NCBI RefSeq assembly: GCF_017357825.1
Contig: NZ_CP046072.1
Coordinates: 1,364,001-1,428,000, forward strand
Direction of reading: 5' to 3'
DNA from: Sulfurimonas aquatica
GTDB taxonomy: Bacteria > Campylobacterota > Campylobacteria > Campylobacterales > Sulfurimonadaceae
DNA: 64,000 bases
The notes under the pieces were generated by a model. It was not told where the DNA came from. It did no database searches and saw only the letters and a program-made list of their open reading frames with translations. The position numbers and the translations under genes were made by a program. Within the stretch, counting starts at the first letter, position 1. Each line of letters opens with the position of its first letter. This document shows positions 37,219 to 45,595 of this stretch, piece by piece.

Positions 37219-37500
37219 ATGAAGCAGAATTTCGAAGTCTTAAACGTAAAGTGTGGCGGATGCGCCAACACTCTCAAAAGCTCCCTAAAAGAGAACTTTG
37301 GAGAGGTAGAGGTGAACTTAGAAGTTGAACCTAGGATTATAACGCTAGACGTGAGTGAGGATAAGATTCCAGAGCTTAGAGTGAGTTTGAAAAAACTTGG
37401 ATATCCAATGAGCGATGAAGATTTAACAAAATTTGAAGATATAAGCACTACCGCCAAAAGCTTTGTATCATGCGCCATTGGTAAAATCAATCAAGAATAG
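37219..37500 (+). CDS. Second small HMA-domain protein
   Basis: A 93-residue protein with one HMA domain whose loop is KCGGCAN (residues 11-17), giving the CxxC metal site. It resembles the protein at 691-939 in the loop, in the LGYPMSDED segment and in overall length, so the two are paralogues. A third cysteine in SFVSCAIGK near the C terminus could also bind metal or pair. AAAGGAAG precedes the ATG. No metal ATPase is adjacent. It lies 88 bases upstream of hisS and at the right end of the accessory block. Confidence 0.85.
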   Translation: MKQNFEVLNVKCGGCANTLKSSLKENFGEVEVNLEVEPRIITLDVSEDKIPELRVSLKKLGYPMSDEDLTKFEDISTTAKSFVSCAIGKINQE

Positions 37501-37588
37501 AGTATTTTAAAAGTAAGAAAAAGCTAAAAAATGGTATCCTTACAGACTTATAAAAGCCACCCAATTTCACAATTTAAAAAGGATACAA

Positions 37589-38800
37589 ATGATTCAGTCA
37601 CTACGAGGTATGAACGATATTTTAAGTGAGGATTATAAACGTTTCACTTACTTCATAAATACAGCGACGGACGTAGCTCAAAAATATGGTTTTCATTTCA
37701 TAGAGACGCCTCTTCTAGAAGAGACTGCACTGTTTAAACGCAGCGTTGGAGAATCAAGCGACATTGTTGGAAAAGAGATGTATCAGTTTATTGATAAGGG
37801 TGAAAATGACGTTTGCCTTCGTCCCGAGGGAACGGCAGGCGTTGTTCGCGCGTTTATTCAAAAAAAGCTTGATAAAGCGGGTGGAACGCAGCGTTATTTT
37901 TACCACGGATCTATGTTTCGTTATGAGAGACCGCAAAAGGGACGTCTAAGACAGTTTCACCAGTTTGGCGTTGAGAGCTTCGGCGTAGATAGCGTTTATG
38001 AAGACGCTACCATGATTATGATGGTAAGCGACATTCTCAAACGCTGTGGCATTGGCTACAGACTACAACTCAACTCCCTTGGCGATCAAAACTGTATGCC
38101 TCAGTACCGTGACTCTCTAGTCACTTTTATAGAGTCTTGTGAAGATGAGATATGCGAAGATTGTAAACGCCGTAAAGATACCAATCCTATTCGTGTACTT
38201 GATTGTAAAAACGCTAAATGTCAATCTCTTTATGAAAACGCGCCAAAACTTTTAAACTCTCTTTGTGAATCTTGTGAGAGTGACTTTAGTAAACTTAAAA
38301 AAATCCTTGATGACAATGCAATCAAATATGAAATAGACACAAATTTAGTTCGTGGGCTTGATTACTACTCCAAAACGGCATTTGAGTTTGTAAGTGACAA
38401 CATAGGGAGTCAGAGTGCCATAGCGGGCGGTGGACGTTATGACAGACTTGTAGAGTTTCTTGATGGTCGTCCTACTCCTGCTGTTGGTTTTGCTATGGGC
38501 ATAGAGCGTTTAATGGAGCTCATAGTAATGCCAGAGAGTAAACGCGAAGGTTACTACCTTGGTGCTATGGATGAGGAAGCTCTCGATATGATAGTAGGAC
38601 TCACTCACAAAAAACGAAGCAGTCATAAAGCAACATGTGACTTTAAAGCAAAAAATTTAAAAAACCACCTAAAAGGCGCGGATAAAGTCAATGCAAAATT
38701 TTGTTGCGTTATTGGCACAAACGAAATAAAAGATGGTACCATATGGGTCAAAGATTTAGAAGCTAAATCAGAAAAGGTTATATTACTTAAGGACTTTTAA
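37589..38800 (+). CDS. hisS: Histidyl-tRNA synthetase
   Basis: A 403-residue class II synthetase. Motif 1 is near the start, motif 2 is YHGSMFRYERPQKGRLRQFHQFG, the histidine-specific loops are LVRGLDYYSKTAFEF and the motif 3 region is PAVGFAMGIERLM. A Cys-rich insert with CEDEICEDCKRRKDTNPIR followed by CESC is the usual insertion of this type. AAGGATAC precedes the ATG and is complementary to GTATCCTT about 40 bases upstream. From memory, hisS follows tmk directly in Campylobacter. Two bases separate it from the next gene's ATG. Confidence 0.97.
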   Translation: MIQSLRGMNDILSEDYKRFTYFINTATDVAQKYGFHFIETPLLEETALFKRSVGESSDIVGKEMYQFIDKGENDVCLRPEGTAGVVRAFIQKKLDKAGGTQRYFYHGSMFRYERPQKGRLRQFHQFGVESFGVDSVYEDATMIMMVSDILKRCGIGYRLQLNSLGDQNCMPQYRDSLVTFIESCEDEICEDCKRRKDTNPIRVLDCKNAKCQSLYENAPKLLNSLCESCESDFSKLKKILDDNAIKYEIDTNLVRGLDYYSKTAFEFVSDNIGSQSAIAGGGRYDRLVEFLDGRPTPAVGFAMGIERLMELIVMPESKREGYYLGAMDEEALDMIVGLTHKKRSSHKATCDFKAKNLKNHLKGADKVNAKFCCVIGTNEIKDGTIWVKDLEAKSEKVILLKDF

Positions 38801-38801
38801 T

Positions 38802-40529
38802 ATGGAAATACTTCAACCTACATGGGAATTTTTTGTATACTCTTTTGAGTTTATCGTTCTAATTGCCATATTTGGACTCATCGTACTTTTTATATATGAT
38901 AAATACGTACAACGAAAACAATCATTACTTATTAACTATCCAGTAATAGGAAGAATGCGATACCTTTTTGAAGCACTTCGTGAACCACTTAGACAATATT
39001 TTGCTGATGAAAATTTTTATGAATCAAAAGATAAGGTTGATTGGGTCTACAAGGCTGCTAAAAATCTTCCAAACTATCAATCATTTTCGGTAAATCAGCC
39101 ATTTGATGGAGATAGATTTATTATTAAACACTCATCTAGTGTTTTAAATGAAGATCAAGTTGATGAGGATACTGAAGTTGTTTTTGGTAAAGATAGAAAA
39201 TACCCTTTTGTTTCGAAAACTCCTATTATTCGCTCTGCTATGAGTGATGGATCATTAAGTCCAGAAGCAATTCGCGCCTTTAGTATAGCTGGGGCGAATT
39301 CTGATTTAACAGTAAATACTGGCGAGGGATCACTAACTTCAAATCATCTTTTTACACTAAAGCCAGATCAAAAAAATATAGAATACTTAGAGGTTGTAGA
39401 GAGTACTCCTTTTGCAGAGTTTGCTTTTGCAATTGGAGACACTATTTTCAATAGAAAAATTGCATTAAAATGGTATAGAAACATACTACTTAACAAAAAA
39501 ACTCAAAACACTTACATATATGACTCAGAGTCACATGCTCTGTATCGTGTTAATTGGGATGCAAAAATTGAAGATTTTCCAGAAGAAGTACCTGATAGTA
39601 TAGGAAATATAATATTTCAAATGAGTTCTGGTCTCTATGGCGTTAGAGATAAGAATGGTAAATTTGATGAACTTAAATATCAAAAAGTAATGAAGTTTTG
39701 TCGAATGACAGAGATAAAAATTGCTCAAGGTGCAAAACAAACAGGTGGAAAGTTAGCAGGTGCTAAAGTTACGGCAGATATTGCCTACTATAGAGGTGTT
39801 CCCGAAGGAGAAAATGTTTTTTCACCAAATCGTTTCCCTTATGCTGACACAACAGAAGATCTTCTTGATTTTGTTGAAAAATTACAAAAACTCTCAGATA
39901 AACCAGTTGGATTTAAAATAGTTATATCTGATGTAGTTGCTGTAGAAGAGTTGGCTGAAGCCATGGTTAAACGCAAGAAAGAAGGAAAAAGCATTCCAGA
40001 TTTCATTAGTGTGGATAGTGGTGAAGGCGGAAGTGCTACAGCACCACTTGAACTTATGGAGTCTGTAGGTCTCAGTACAAATAACGCTTTATACATACTT
40101 GACACAGTATTAAAACAGTATGAAATTCGTCAGGATATAAAAATAATCGCAAGTGGAAAGATTTTAACGCCTGATGATGTAATAATTACTCTCTGTATGG
40201 GAGCAGATGCCGTTGGTATGGCACGTGGATTTATGATGAGTGGTGGTTGTATTCGCGCTCGTATGTGCTCTGGGTTTGGCTCTCATGTTTGTCCAGTTGG
40301 TTTTGCTACGCAAGACGAAAAAAAGCGCGCGTCGTACCTAGTTGTAAAACAGGGAGAAAAAATTGGAAACTATCACAACAACTTAATTAAGAGCATGAAG
40401 GTAGTTTTAGCTGTTATGGGTAAAAAAAGTATTAAAGACTTAGACAAAAGTTGTCTAACATTTAAAAATAGAAATGGCGAAGTATTTTTTGATATAGATT
40501 TATACTTCCGTCAAAAACTTCATTTATAG
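38802..40529 (+). CDS. Membrane-anchored FMN-binding glutamate-synthase-like protein
   Basis: The first 30 residues form one membrane helix (FEFIVLIAIFGLIVLFIY). The rest is the glutamate synthase central and FMN domain: SKTPIIRSAMSDGSLSPEAIRAF, KVTADIAYYRGVPEGEN, DFISVDSGEGGSATAPLELMESVGL, and the FMN/3Fe-4S region MCSGFGSHVCPVGFATQ. There is no glutaminase domain, so it is the short archaeal or anaerobe-type GltB rather than the 1500-residue enzyme. The reaction is uncertain: it may be an FMN oxidoreductase using electrons from a membrane partner. AAGGACTTTTAAT precedes the ATG. Sits between hisS and speA. Confidence 0.82.
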   Translation: MEILQPTWEFFVYSFEFIVLIAIFGLIVLFIYDKYVQRKQSLLINYPVIGRMRYLFEALREPLRQYFADENFYESKDKVDWVYKAAKNLPNYQSFSVNQPFDGDRFIIKHSSSVLNEDQVDEDTEVVFGKDRKYPFVSKTPIIRSAMSDGSLSPEAIRAFSIAGANSDLTVNTGEGSLTSNHLFTLKPDQKNIEYLEVVESTPFAEFAFAIGDTIFNRKIALKWYRNILLNKKTQNTYIYDSESHALYRVNWDAKIEDFPEEVPDSIGNIIFQMSSGLYGVRDKNGKFDELKYQKVMKFCRMTEIKIAQGAKQTGGKLAGAKVTADIAYYRGVPEGENVFSPNRFPYADTTEDLLDFVEKLQKLSDKPVGFKIVISDVVAVEELAEAMVKRKKEGKSIPDFISVDSGEGGSATAPLELMESVGLSTNNALYILDTVLKQYEIRQDIKIIASGKILTPDDVIITLCMGADAVGMARGFMMSGGCIRARMCSGFGSHVCPVGFATQDEKKRASYLVVKQGEKIGNYHNNLIKSMKVVLAVMGKKSIKDLDKSCLTFKNRNGEVFFDIDLYFRQKLHL

Positions 40530-40539
40530 GATTACATTA

Positions 40540-42369
40540 TTGAAAAAATATGGTATTGACATTTGGTCAAATAATAACTTTAAAATAAAAGGAGGAGAAG
40601 TTGTACTTAACTATAAGTCAGAGCCTTCTCTTTTAGAAATAACAGAATCAATCCGAGCAGAAGACATTCGAGGCCCTATTCTTCTCAGGTTTCCACACTT
40701 AATAAAAAAACAGATTAATAACTTATATACTTGCTTTGGAAATGCCATTAAAGACAATAACTATGAGGGTTCTTTTAATGCTGTTTTTCCACTTAAGGTA
40801 AATCAATTTCCATCAACTCTTGATGCAATAGTCTCAGAAGGTAAAGAGTTCAACTACGGTTTAGAGGCTGGTAGCAAGGCGGAACTTATCCTTGCAATGA
40901 GTAAAAGTAGCATTGGCTCAAACATTACAGTAAATGGTTTTAAAGATAAAGAGATGATTACATTAAGTTTCATATCTGCGCAAATTGGACATAACATCAC
41001 AATTACCATTGAAGGATTAGGCGAATTAGAGACTATTATAGAAGTTGCCCAAGAGTCTAAGTTAAAAATTCCAAATATTGGAATTAGGGTAAGACTTCAT
41101 AGCACTGGATCGGGTACATGGGCTAAAAGTGGCGGGATGGATGCTAAATTTGGTCTTACGTCTACAGAAATTCTTGAAGCAACGCGACTACTTAAAGAGG
41201 CGAATCTTTTAGAAAACTTCACTATGATTCACTTCCACATAGGCTCTCAGATAGGTGATATCGCGCCTCTAAAAAAAGCGCTACGAGAAGCTGGTAACAT
41301 ATATGCGGAACTAAAAGTACTTGGATCGTCCGCTCTTAAAAATATAAATATTGGCGGTGGCTTAGCGGTAAAGTATGACCAAGATTCCAGCTCAAAGATG
41401 CATAACTACTCAATAGAAGAGTTCTCAAACAGTGTGGTTTTCCTAATCAAAGAGGTCATGAATGCAAAGAGTGTTGAGCACCCAAATATTTATACAGAAT
41501 CTGGAAGATATATAGTCGCATCCCATACCGTACTTATCACTCCCGTACTAGAACTATTTTCTCAAGACTATCAAGAAAAACTACTTAACTTTAAGCAGGT
41601 TAACCCTCCTCTAGTCCAAGAGTTAAGAGAATTGCATAGACTTATAAATCCAACAAACTGTGTTGAGTACCTTCATGATGCTCTTGATCATATTGAATCA
41701 CTTTTAACGCTGTTTGGATTAGGATATATTGACCTTCAAGATAGATCAAACGCTGAAATACTTGTTCATAATATCATCAAAAAATCACTCTATATGAACT
41801 CGACTCTAAACATACATGAGTTTGAACAGCTTCAAGTTAATCTACAAGAGAGATATCTTATAAATGCTTCTATTTTTCAAAGTTTACCTGATTACTGGGG
41901 CTTAAAGCAGCACTTTCCAGTTATGCCTTTACATAACCTAGATAAGGAGGCCATCCGTGCAGCTTCTCTTTGGGACATTACTTGTGATAGTGATGGTGAG
42001 ATAGGTTTTAATCCAGATAAACCACTCTATCTTCACGATATTGATCTTGATGAAGAGGATTACTTTTTAGGTTTTTTTAATGTAGGAGCATATCAAGAAG
42101 CATTAGGAATGGAACATAACCTATTTACAAGACCAAGTGAGTATACTATTGACATAAATGACAATGGCTATGAAATACTCAGATCTAAAGAGTCAAAAGA
42201 TATCTTAGAGATTCTTAATGCTATTGGATATGATGAAAATGAAATTTTAAACAAACTTAAGCATGATCTCTCAAGCAGTGACTTTATCACAGAAAAAGAA
42301 AAAAGTGATACACTTCTAAAACTAGAAACTTTAATAAAACAAAATGGTTATCTAAGAACCACTAACTAA
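40540..42369 (+). CDS. speA: Biosynthetic arginine decarboxylase (PLP)
   Basis: A 609-residue SpeA, near the usual 630. PLP lysine lies in AVFPLKVNQFP, followed by YGLEAGSKAEL, IHFHIGSQIGD and INIGGGLAVKYD, then TESGRYIVASHT. It decarboxylates arginine to agmatine for polyamine synthesis. The start is TTG (KKYGIDIW), about nine bases after a TAGGA sequence. It is co-directional with the previous gene and with cysE, eight bases downstream, so hisS to cysE may be one transcript. Confidence 0.94.
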   Translation: MKKYGIDIWSNNNFKIKGGEVVLNYKSEPSLLEITESIRAEDIRGPILLRFPHLIKKQINNLYTCFGNAIKDNNYEGSFNAVFPLKVNQFPSTLDAIVSEGKEFNYGLEAGSKAELILAMSKSSIGSNITVNGFKDKEMITLSFISAQIGHNITITIEGLGELETIIEVAQESKLKIPNIGIRVRLHSTGSGTWAKSGGMDAKFGLTSTEILEATRLLKEANLLENFTMIHFHIGSQIGDIAPLKKALREAGNIYAELKVLGSSALKNINIGGGLAVKYDQDSSSKMHNYSIEEFSNSVVFLIKEVMNAKSVEHPNIYTESGRYIVASHTVLITPVLELFSQDYQEKLLNFKQVNPPLVQELRELHRLINPTNCVEYLHDALDHIESLLTLFGLGYIDLQDRSNAEILVHNIIKKSLYMNSTLNIHEFEQLQVNLQERYLINASIFQSLPDYWGLKQHFPVMPLHNLDKEAIRAASLWDITCDSDGEIGFNPDKPLYLHDIDLDEEDYFLGFFNVGAYQEALGMEHNLFTRPSEYTIDINDNGYEILRSKESKDILEILNAIGYDENEILNKLKHDLSSSDFITEKEKSDTLLKLETLIKQNGYLRTTN

Positions 42370-42377
42370 GGTTATTT

Positions 42378-43079
42378 ATGGGTATATATTCAGAAATAAA
42401 AGAAGATTTTTCCAACGCATACAAAAATGATCCTGCCCTCAACTCTAAAATAGATTTTTTATTCAATTATCCTGGAGTCTGGGCTATTGCATGGTATAGA
42501 TTAGCAAATAGACTCCATACTTCTAATTTTAAAAGACTTGCCAGAATGATAATGGGGCTAACTCAGATTTTTACTCACATTGATATTCACCCAGCAGCAA
42601 CTATAGGTAGACGTGTTTTTATCGACCATGGAATAGGTGTAGTTATAGGTGAAACATCAATAATAGAAGATGATGTCGTTATCTACCAGGGTGTTACACT
42701 CGGTGGTGTATCACTTGACTCTGGTAAACGCCATCCAACGATTAAAAGAGGTGCTGTCATTGGTGCTGGAGCAAAAATACTTGGTAATATTATAATTGGT
42801 GAAAATGCAAAGATAGGTGCTAATTCTGTAGTTGTAAAAGCAGTACCTGACTGCTCTACTGCAATAGGTATTCCTGCTCATGTTATTGAAAAAGGAAGAT
42901 GTCAAGATCCACTTATGCATAATATGCTTCCAGATATCAATAAAGAGATGTTCGAGTACCTTCTTAAACGTGTTGCTATTTTAGAACATGTTCTTGTTGA
43001 AGATAATAAAAATGTACTTGAAGAGGATCTCGAACTCGAAAATATCTACGAATCTTTCATAAAAGCAATGAAAAACTAG
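42378..43079 (+). CDS. cysE: Serine O-acetyltransferase
   Basis: A 233-residue CysE with the left-handed beta-helix hexapeptide repeats (IHPAATIGRRVFIDHGIGVVIGET, IYQGVTLGGV, IGAGAKILGNIIIGENAKIGANSVVVK) and active-site His in HPAATIG and IDHG. It acetylates serine to O-acetylserine, the first step of cysteine synthesis. The N terminus is short compared with E. coli. AAGGTTATTT lies before the ATG. Ends 131 bases before aspC. Confidence 0.94.
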   Translation: MGIYSEIKEDFSNAYKNDPALNSKIDFLFNYPGVWAIAWYRLANRLHTSNFKRLARMIMGLTQIFTHIDIHPAATIGRRVFIDHGIGVVIGETSIIEDDVVIYQGVTLGGVSLDSGKRHPTIKRGAVIGAGAKILGNIIIGENAKIGANSVVVKAVPDCSTAIGIPAHVIEKGRCQDPLMHNMLPDINKEMFEYLLKRVAILEHVLVEDNKNVLEEDLELENIYESFIKAMKN

Positions 43080-43120
43080 TAGATATTTCTAAACTTAACT
43101 TATATATATTATTATTTTAG

Positions 43121-43126
43121 TATAAT
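43121..43126 (+). promoter_or_regulatory. -10 element of aspC
   Basis: Perfect TATAAT in TTTTAGTATAATAG, 91 bases before the aspC ATG, giving a leader of about 80 bases. The upstream stretch is AT-rich (TTATATATATTATTATTT) as expected for the UP-like region in this phylum. Confidence 0.55.
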
Positions 43127-43155
43127 AGTCTCCAAAATATTTATACATAACTACT

Positions 43156-43184
43156 AACTGCGTTTATCTTATGTTAAAGCAGTT
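43156..43184 (+). promoter_or_regulatory. Hairpin in the aspC leader
   Basis: AACTGC-g-TTTA pairs with TAAAGCAGTT over ten base pairs with one bulged G and an eight-base loop, between the -10 element and the ATG. It is followed by a T-rich tract, so it could act as a weak terminator for cysE or an attenuator for aspC. The only intergenic GCGTTTA noticed lies in its left arm. Confidence 0.45.
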
Positions 43185-43211
43185 TATTTAGTTTTATTAA
43201 GGAAAATACTT

Positions 43212-44384
43212 ATGCTAACTGATCGTATTAATACACTCTCTGAGTCAATAACAATCGCTATAACAACGCTTGCTCAAGAGCTAAAGGCTGAGGGAAAAGA
43301 TATTCTTAGCTTCTCAGCGGGTGAGCCCGATTTTGGTACTCCTAGAGTTATTAAAGATGCCGCAATTGACGCTATAAATAACGACTTCACAAAATATACA
43401 GCAGTTGATGGTATCCCTGCATTAAAAGAAGCAGTAGCAAATAAACTACTACGTGACAATGGTCTAACTTACGCTCCTAATCAAATCATCGTAAATAATG
43501 GTGCAAAACACTCTCTTTTTAATCTGTTCTCAGCGACTATTCAAAGCGGTGATGAAGTTATCATTCCTGCGCCATACTGGGTAACCTACCCTGAACTTGT
43601 AAAGTACTGCGGTGGAACTGTAGTAGAGATAGAGACTCACGATGCAAGTGCATTTAAAATAACGCCAGAACAGCTTAAAAATGCTCTAACGCCTAAAACT
43701 AAAATGCTTGTACTAACAACTCCATCAAATCCAACAGGCTCAGTTTACACAAAAGATGAGATTACAGCCTTAGGTAAAGTTTTAGAAGGTACTGACGTAA
43801 TAGTTGCAAGTGACGAAATGTATGAGAAGCTTATATATGATGGAGAGTTTACATCTGCAGCCTCTGTTAGTGATGATATGTATCAAAGAACAGTAACTAT
43901 AAATGGTTTAAGTAAGTCAGTGGCAATGACAGGTTGGCGTTTTGGATATATGGCAGCAGCAAATACTGAACTGATAAAAGCAACTAAAAAGCTTCAATCT
44001 CAAAGTACTTCAAATATCAACTCTATAACACAGATGGCAGCTATAGCTGGTCTAGATGGAAAAGCTGATGCAGATATAGAGATGATGAGAAAAGAGTTTA
44101 TGATAAGACGTGATGAAGCGGTAGAGCTCTTTAATGCTATAGATGGATTAAGTGTTTTAAAGCCAGATGGTGCTTTTTATCTCTTTGTCAATATCAAAGA
44201 AGTTAGTAATGATTCTCTTAAATTTGCTAAAGATTTATTAGCACAACAAGAGGTAGCTGTAGTCCCAGGCATTGGTTTTGGAAGTGAAGGTTATTTTAGA
44301 TTTAGCTTTGCAACTGATATCAAGAGTATAAGAACAGGTATTAAAAGAATAGAAGAGTTTGTTAAGAGTCTAAAGTCAGCATAG
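43212..44384 (+). CDS. aspC: Aspartate aminotransferase (class I PLP)
   Basis: A 390-residue class I aminotransferase. The N terminus TDRINTLSESITIAI, LSFSAGEPDFGTP, the nucleotide-binding PAPYWVTYPELVKY, TTPSNPTGSVY and the PLP lysine in TINGLSKSVAMTGWRFGY mark the Ib subgroup. It interconverts aspartate and 2-oxoglutarate with oxaloacetate and glutamate, though the group can also use prephenate. AAGGAAAATACTT precedes the ATG. A terminator overlaps its stop codon. Confidence 0.93.
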   Translation: MLTDRINTLSESITIAITTLAQELKAEGKDILSFSAGEPDFGTPRVIKDAAIDAINNDFTKYTAVDGIPALKEAVANKLLRDNGLTYAPNQIIVNNGAKHSLFNLFSATIQSGDEVIIPAPYWVTYPELVKYCGGTVVEIETHDASAFKITPEQLKNALTPKTKMLVLTTPSNPTGSVYTKDEITALGKVLEGTDVIVASDEMYEKLIYDGEFTSAASVSDDMYQRTVTINGLSKSVAMTGWRFGYMAAANTELIKATKKLQSQSTSNINSITQMAAIAGLDGKADADIEMMRKEFMIRRDEAVELFNAIDGLSVLKPDGAFYLFVNIKEVSNDSLKFAKDLLAQQEVAVVPGIGFGSEGYFRFSFATDIKSIRTGIKRIEEFVKSLKSA

Positions 44385-44407
44385 TAAAAAACTAAGTTTT
44401 TTACTAT
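44381..44407. terminator. Bidirectional terminator after aspC
   Basis: A perfect 12-base stem (ATAGTAAAAAAC with complement) around a three-base loop, which includes the aspC TAG. Inside the stem the strand contains runs of A then T, so both strands end in a T-run. It separates aspC from the convergent 66-residue gene. Confidence 0.75.
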
Positions 44408-44417
44408 TGCTTAAAGA

Positions 44418-44618
44418 TTAAAGAGATTGGAGTTCTTTAATTACTTCTTCTAGATTATCTAAAGGAATATGAACTTTCCACTCCGGACTCTCTGCGTTAC
44501 CTGCTAAAGATATACCTATACTAGCAACCGTTGCGCTTCCCTCTCCATAGGGCTCTTCAATTTTACTAATTGAGATAACACCTTTTTTTGTTCCACTTAA
44601 TGCGATTGTACTTGACAT
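44418..44618 (-). CDS. 66-residue protein of unknown function
   Basis: AAGGAATTTAAA stands just before the ATG and the frame is followed at once by the terminator at 44381-44407, so it is probably a real gene. The protein is beta-rich (TIALSGTKKGVISISKI, TVASIGISLAG), acidic, has a short C-terminal helix (NLEEVIKELQSL) and no signal or membrane segment. It lies just downstream of lpxD and probably shares its transcript. I do not recognise the family and no function can be inferred. Confidence 0.55.
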   Translation of the reverse strand: MSSTIALSGTKKGVISISKIEEPYGEGSATVASIGISLAGNAESPEWKVHIPLDNLEEVIKELQSL

Positions 44619-44638
44619 TTTAAATTCCTTATATAATT

Positions 44639-45589
44639 TTATTTGATTAGTCTAGCTAATTTAGCCTGAATTTTAAGCCATGCTTTATGATCCATAAAAG
44701 GAAATCCTGCAAAAACTTTTCCACTCTCTTTAATACTCTTTGTAACGCCTGATCTTGCTGCGAATGTGTTAAAAGGAGCAATTTCTAAGTGACCCGCTAC
44801 TCCAGACTGTGCACCAAAAACACTACTTCTTCCTAGTTTTGATGAACCTGCAAGTCCTGTTTGACCAGCAAGAACGCTATATTCACCTACAACGCAGTTG
44901 TGCGCTATATGAATCAAATTATCTAATCTTGAACCTCTTGAAATAAGTGTTGTTCCAAATACGGCTCTATCTATAGAGGTATTTGAGCCTATTTCAACAT
45001 CGTCTTCTATTACAACGTTTCCATTGTGATAGATTTTTTTATGCTCGCCAAGCTTATTTGAAGCAAAGCCGAAACCATCACTTCCTATAACCGTACCTGC
45101 ATGAATAATACATTCATTCCCAATCTTACAGTCTCTATAGATAGTGACATTAGGATAAAGTATTGTATTATCACCAACAGTGACATTAGAGCCAACATAA
45201 ACGCCAGCAAGGATTTGACAGTTCTTACCAATAGATGCACCGTTTGCTATTTCAGCTTTTAAAGAAACTCTGCTTCCTTCACCTATCGTTGCTTTAGGTG
45301 AGTCAATCTCTTCAAGCAAGGGAGCAAACTTAGCTGAAACTACAGCCATCTGCCAGTAGGGAGACTCTACAACTAAGGCACTGCATCCATCAGGAACAAA
45401 CTCCTTGGTTTTTTCATCAACAATGATGGCTCCTGCATTAGAAGTAGAGATATCTTTTATATACTTAGCATTGGCTACAAATGATAACTCATCAGATGAG
45501 GCGTCAATAAGAGTATTCATACCCTTAACTTCAAAATCCTCACCACTAAAGTCAGCGCCAATAAGTGTAGCAATCTCACTGAGTTTCAT
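44639..45589 (-). CDS. lpxD: UDP-3-O-acylglucosamine N-acyltransferase
   Basis: A 316-residue LpxD with an N-terminal uridine-binding domain and a long hexapeptide beta-helix (IGEGSRVSLKAEIANGASIGKN to DDVEIGSNTSIDRAVFG), the catalytic His in LIHIAHNCVVG, and the C-terminal helix AWLKIQAKLARL. It adds the second acyl chain in lipid A synthesis. Follows ilvH by six bases, with GGAGA in the ilvH end, so the three genes ilvB-ilvH-lpxD are one unit. From memory the same ilv-lpxD order occurs in Campylobacter. Confidence 0.95.
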   Translation of the reverse strand: MKLSEIATLIGADFSGEDFEVKGMNTLIDASSDELSFVANAKYIKDISTSNAGAIIVDEKTKEFVPDGCSALVVESPYWQMAVVSAKFAPLLEEIDSPKATIGEGSRVSLKAEIANGASIGKNCQILAGVYVGSNVTVGDNTILYPNVTIYRDCKIGNECIIHAGTVIGSDGFGFASNKLGEHKKIYHNGNVVIEDDVEIGSNTSIDRAVFGTTLISRGSRLDNLIHIAHNCVVGEYSVLAGQTGLAGSSKLGRSSVFGAQSGVAGHLEIAPFNTFAARSGVTKSIKESGKVFAGFPFMDHKAWLKIQAKLARLIK

Positions 45590-45595
45590 TAAGTT

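Noticed and set aside
28817-37500. A recently acquired genomic island
   Set aside because: No integrase, tRNA-borne attachment site or terminal repeats, and base use is similar to adjacent tmk and hisS, so the block is reported only as a difference in gene order.
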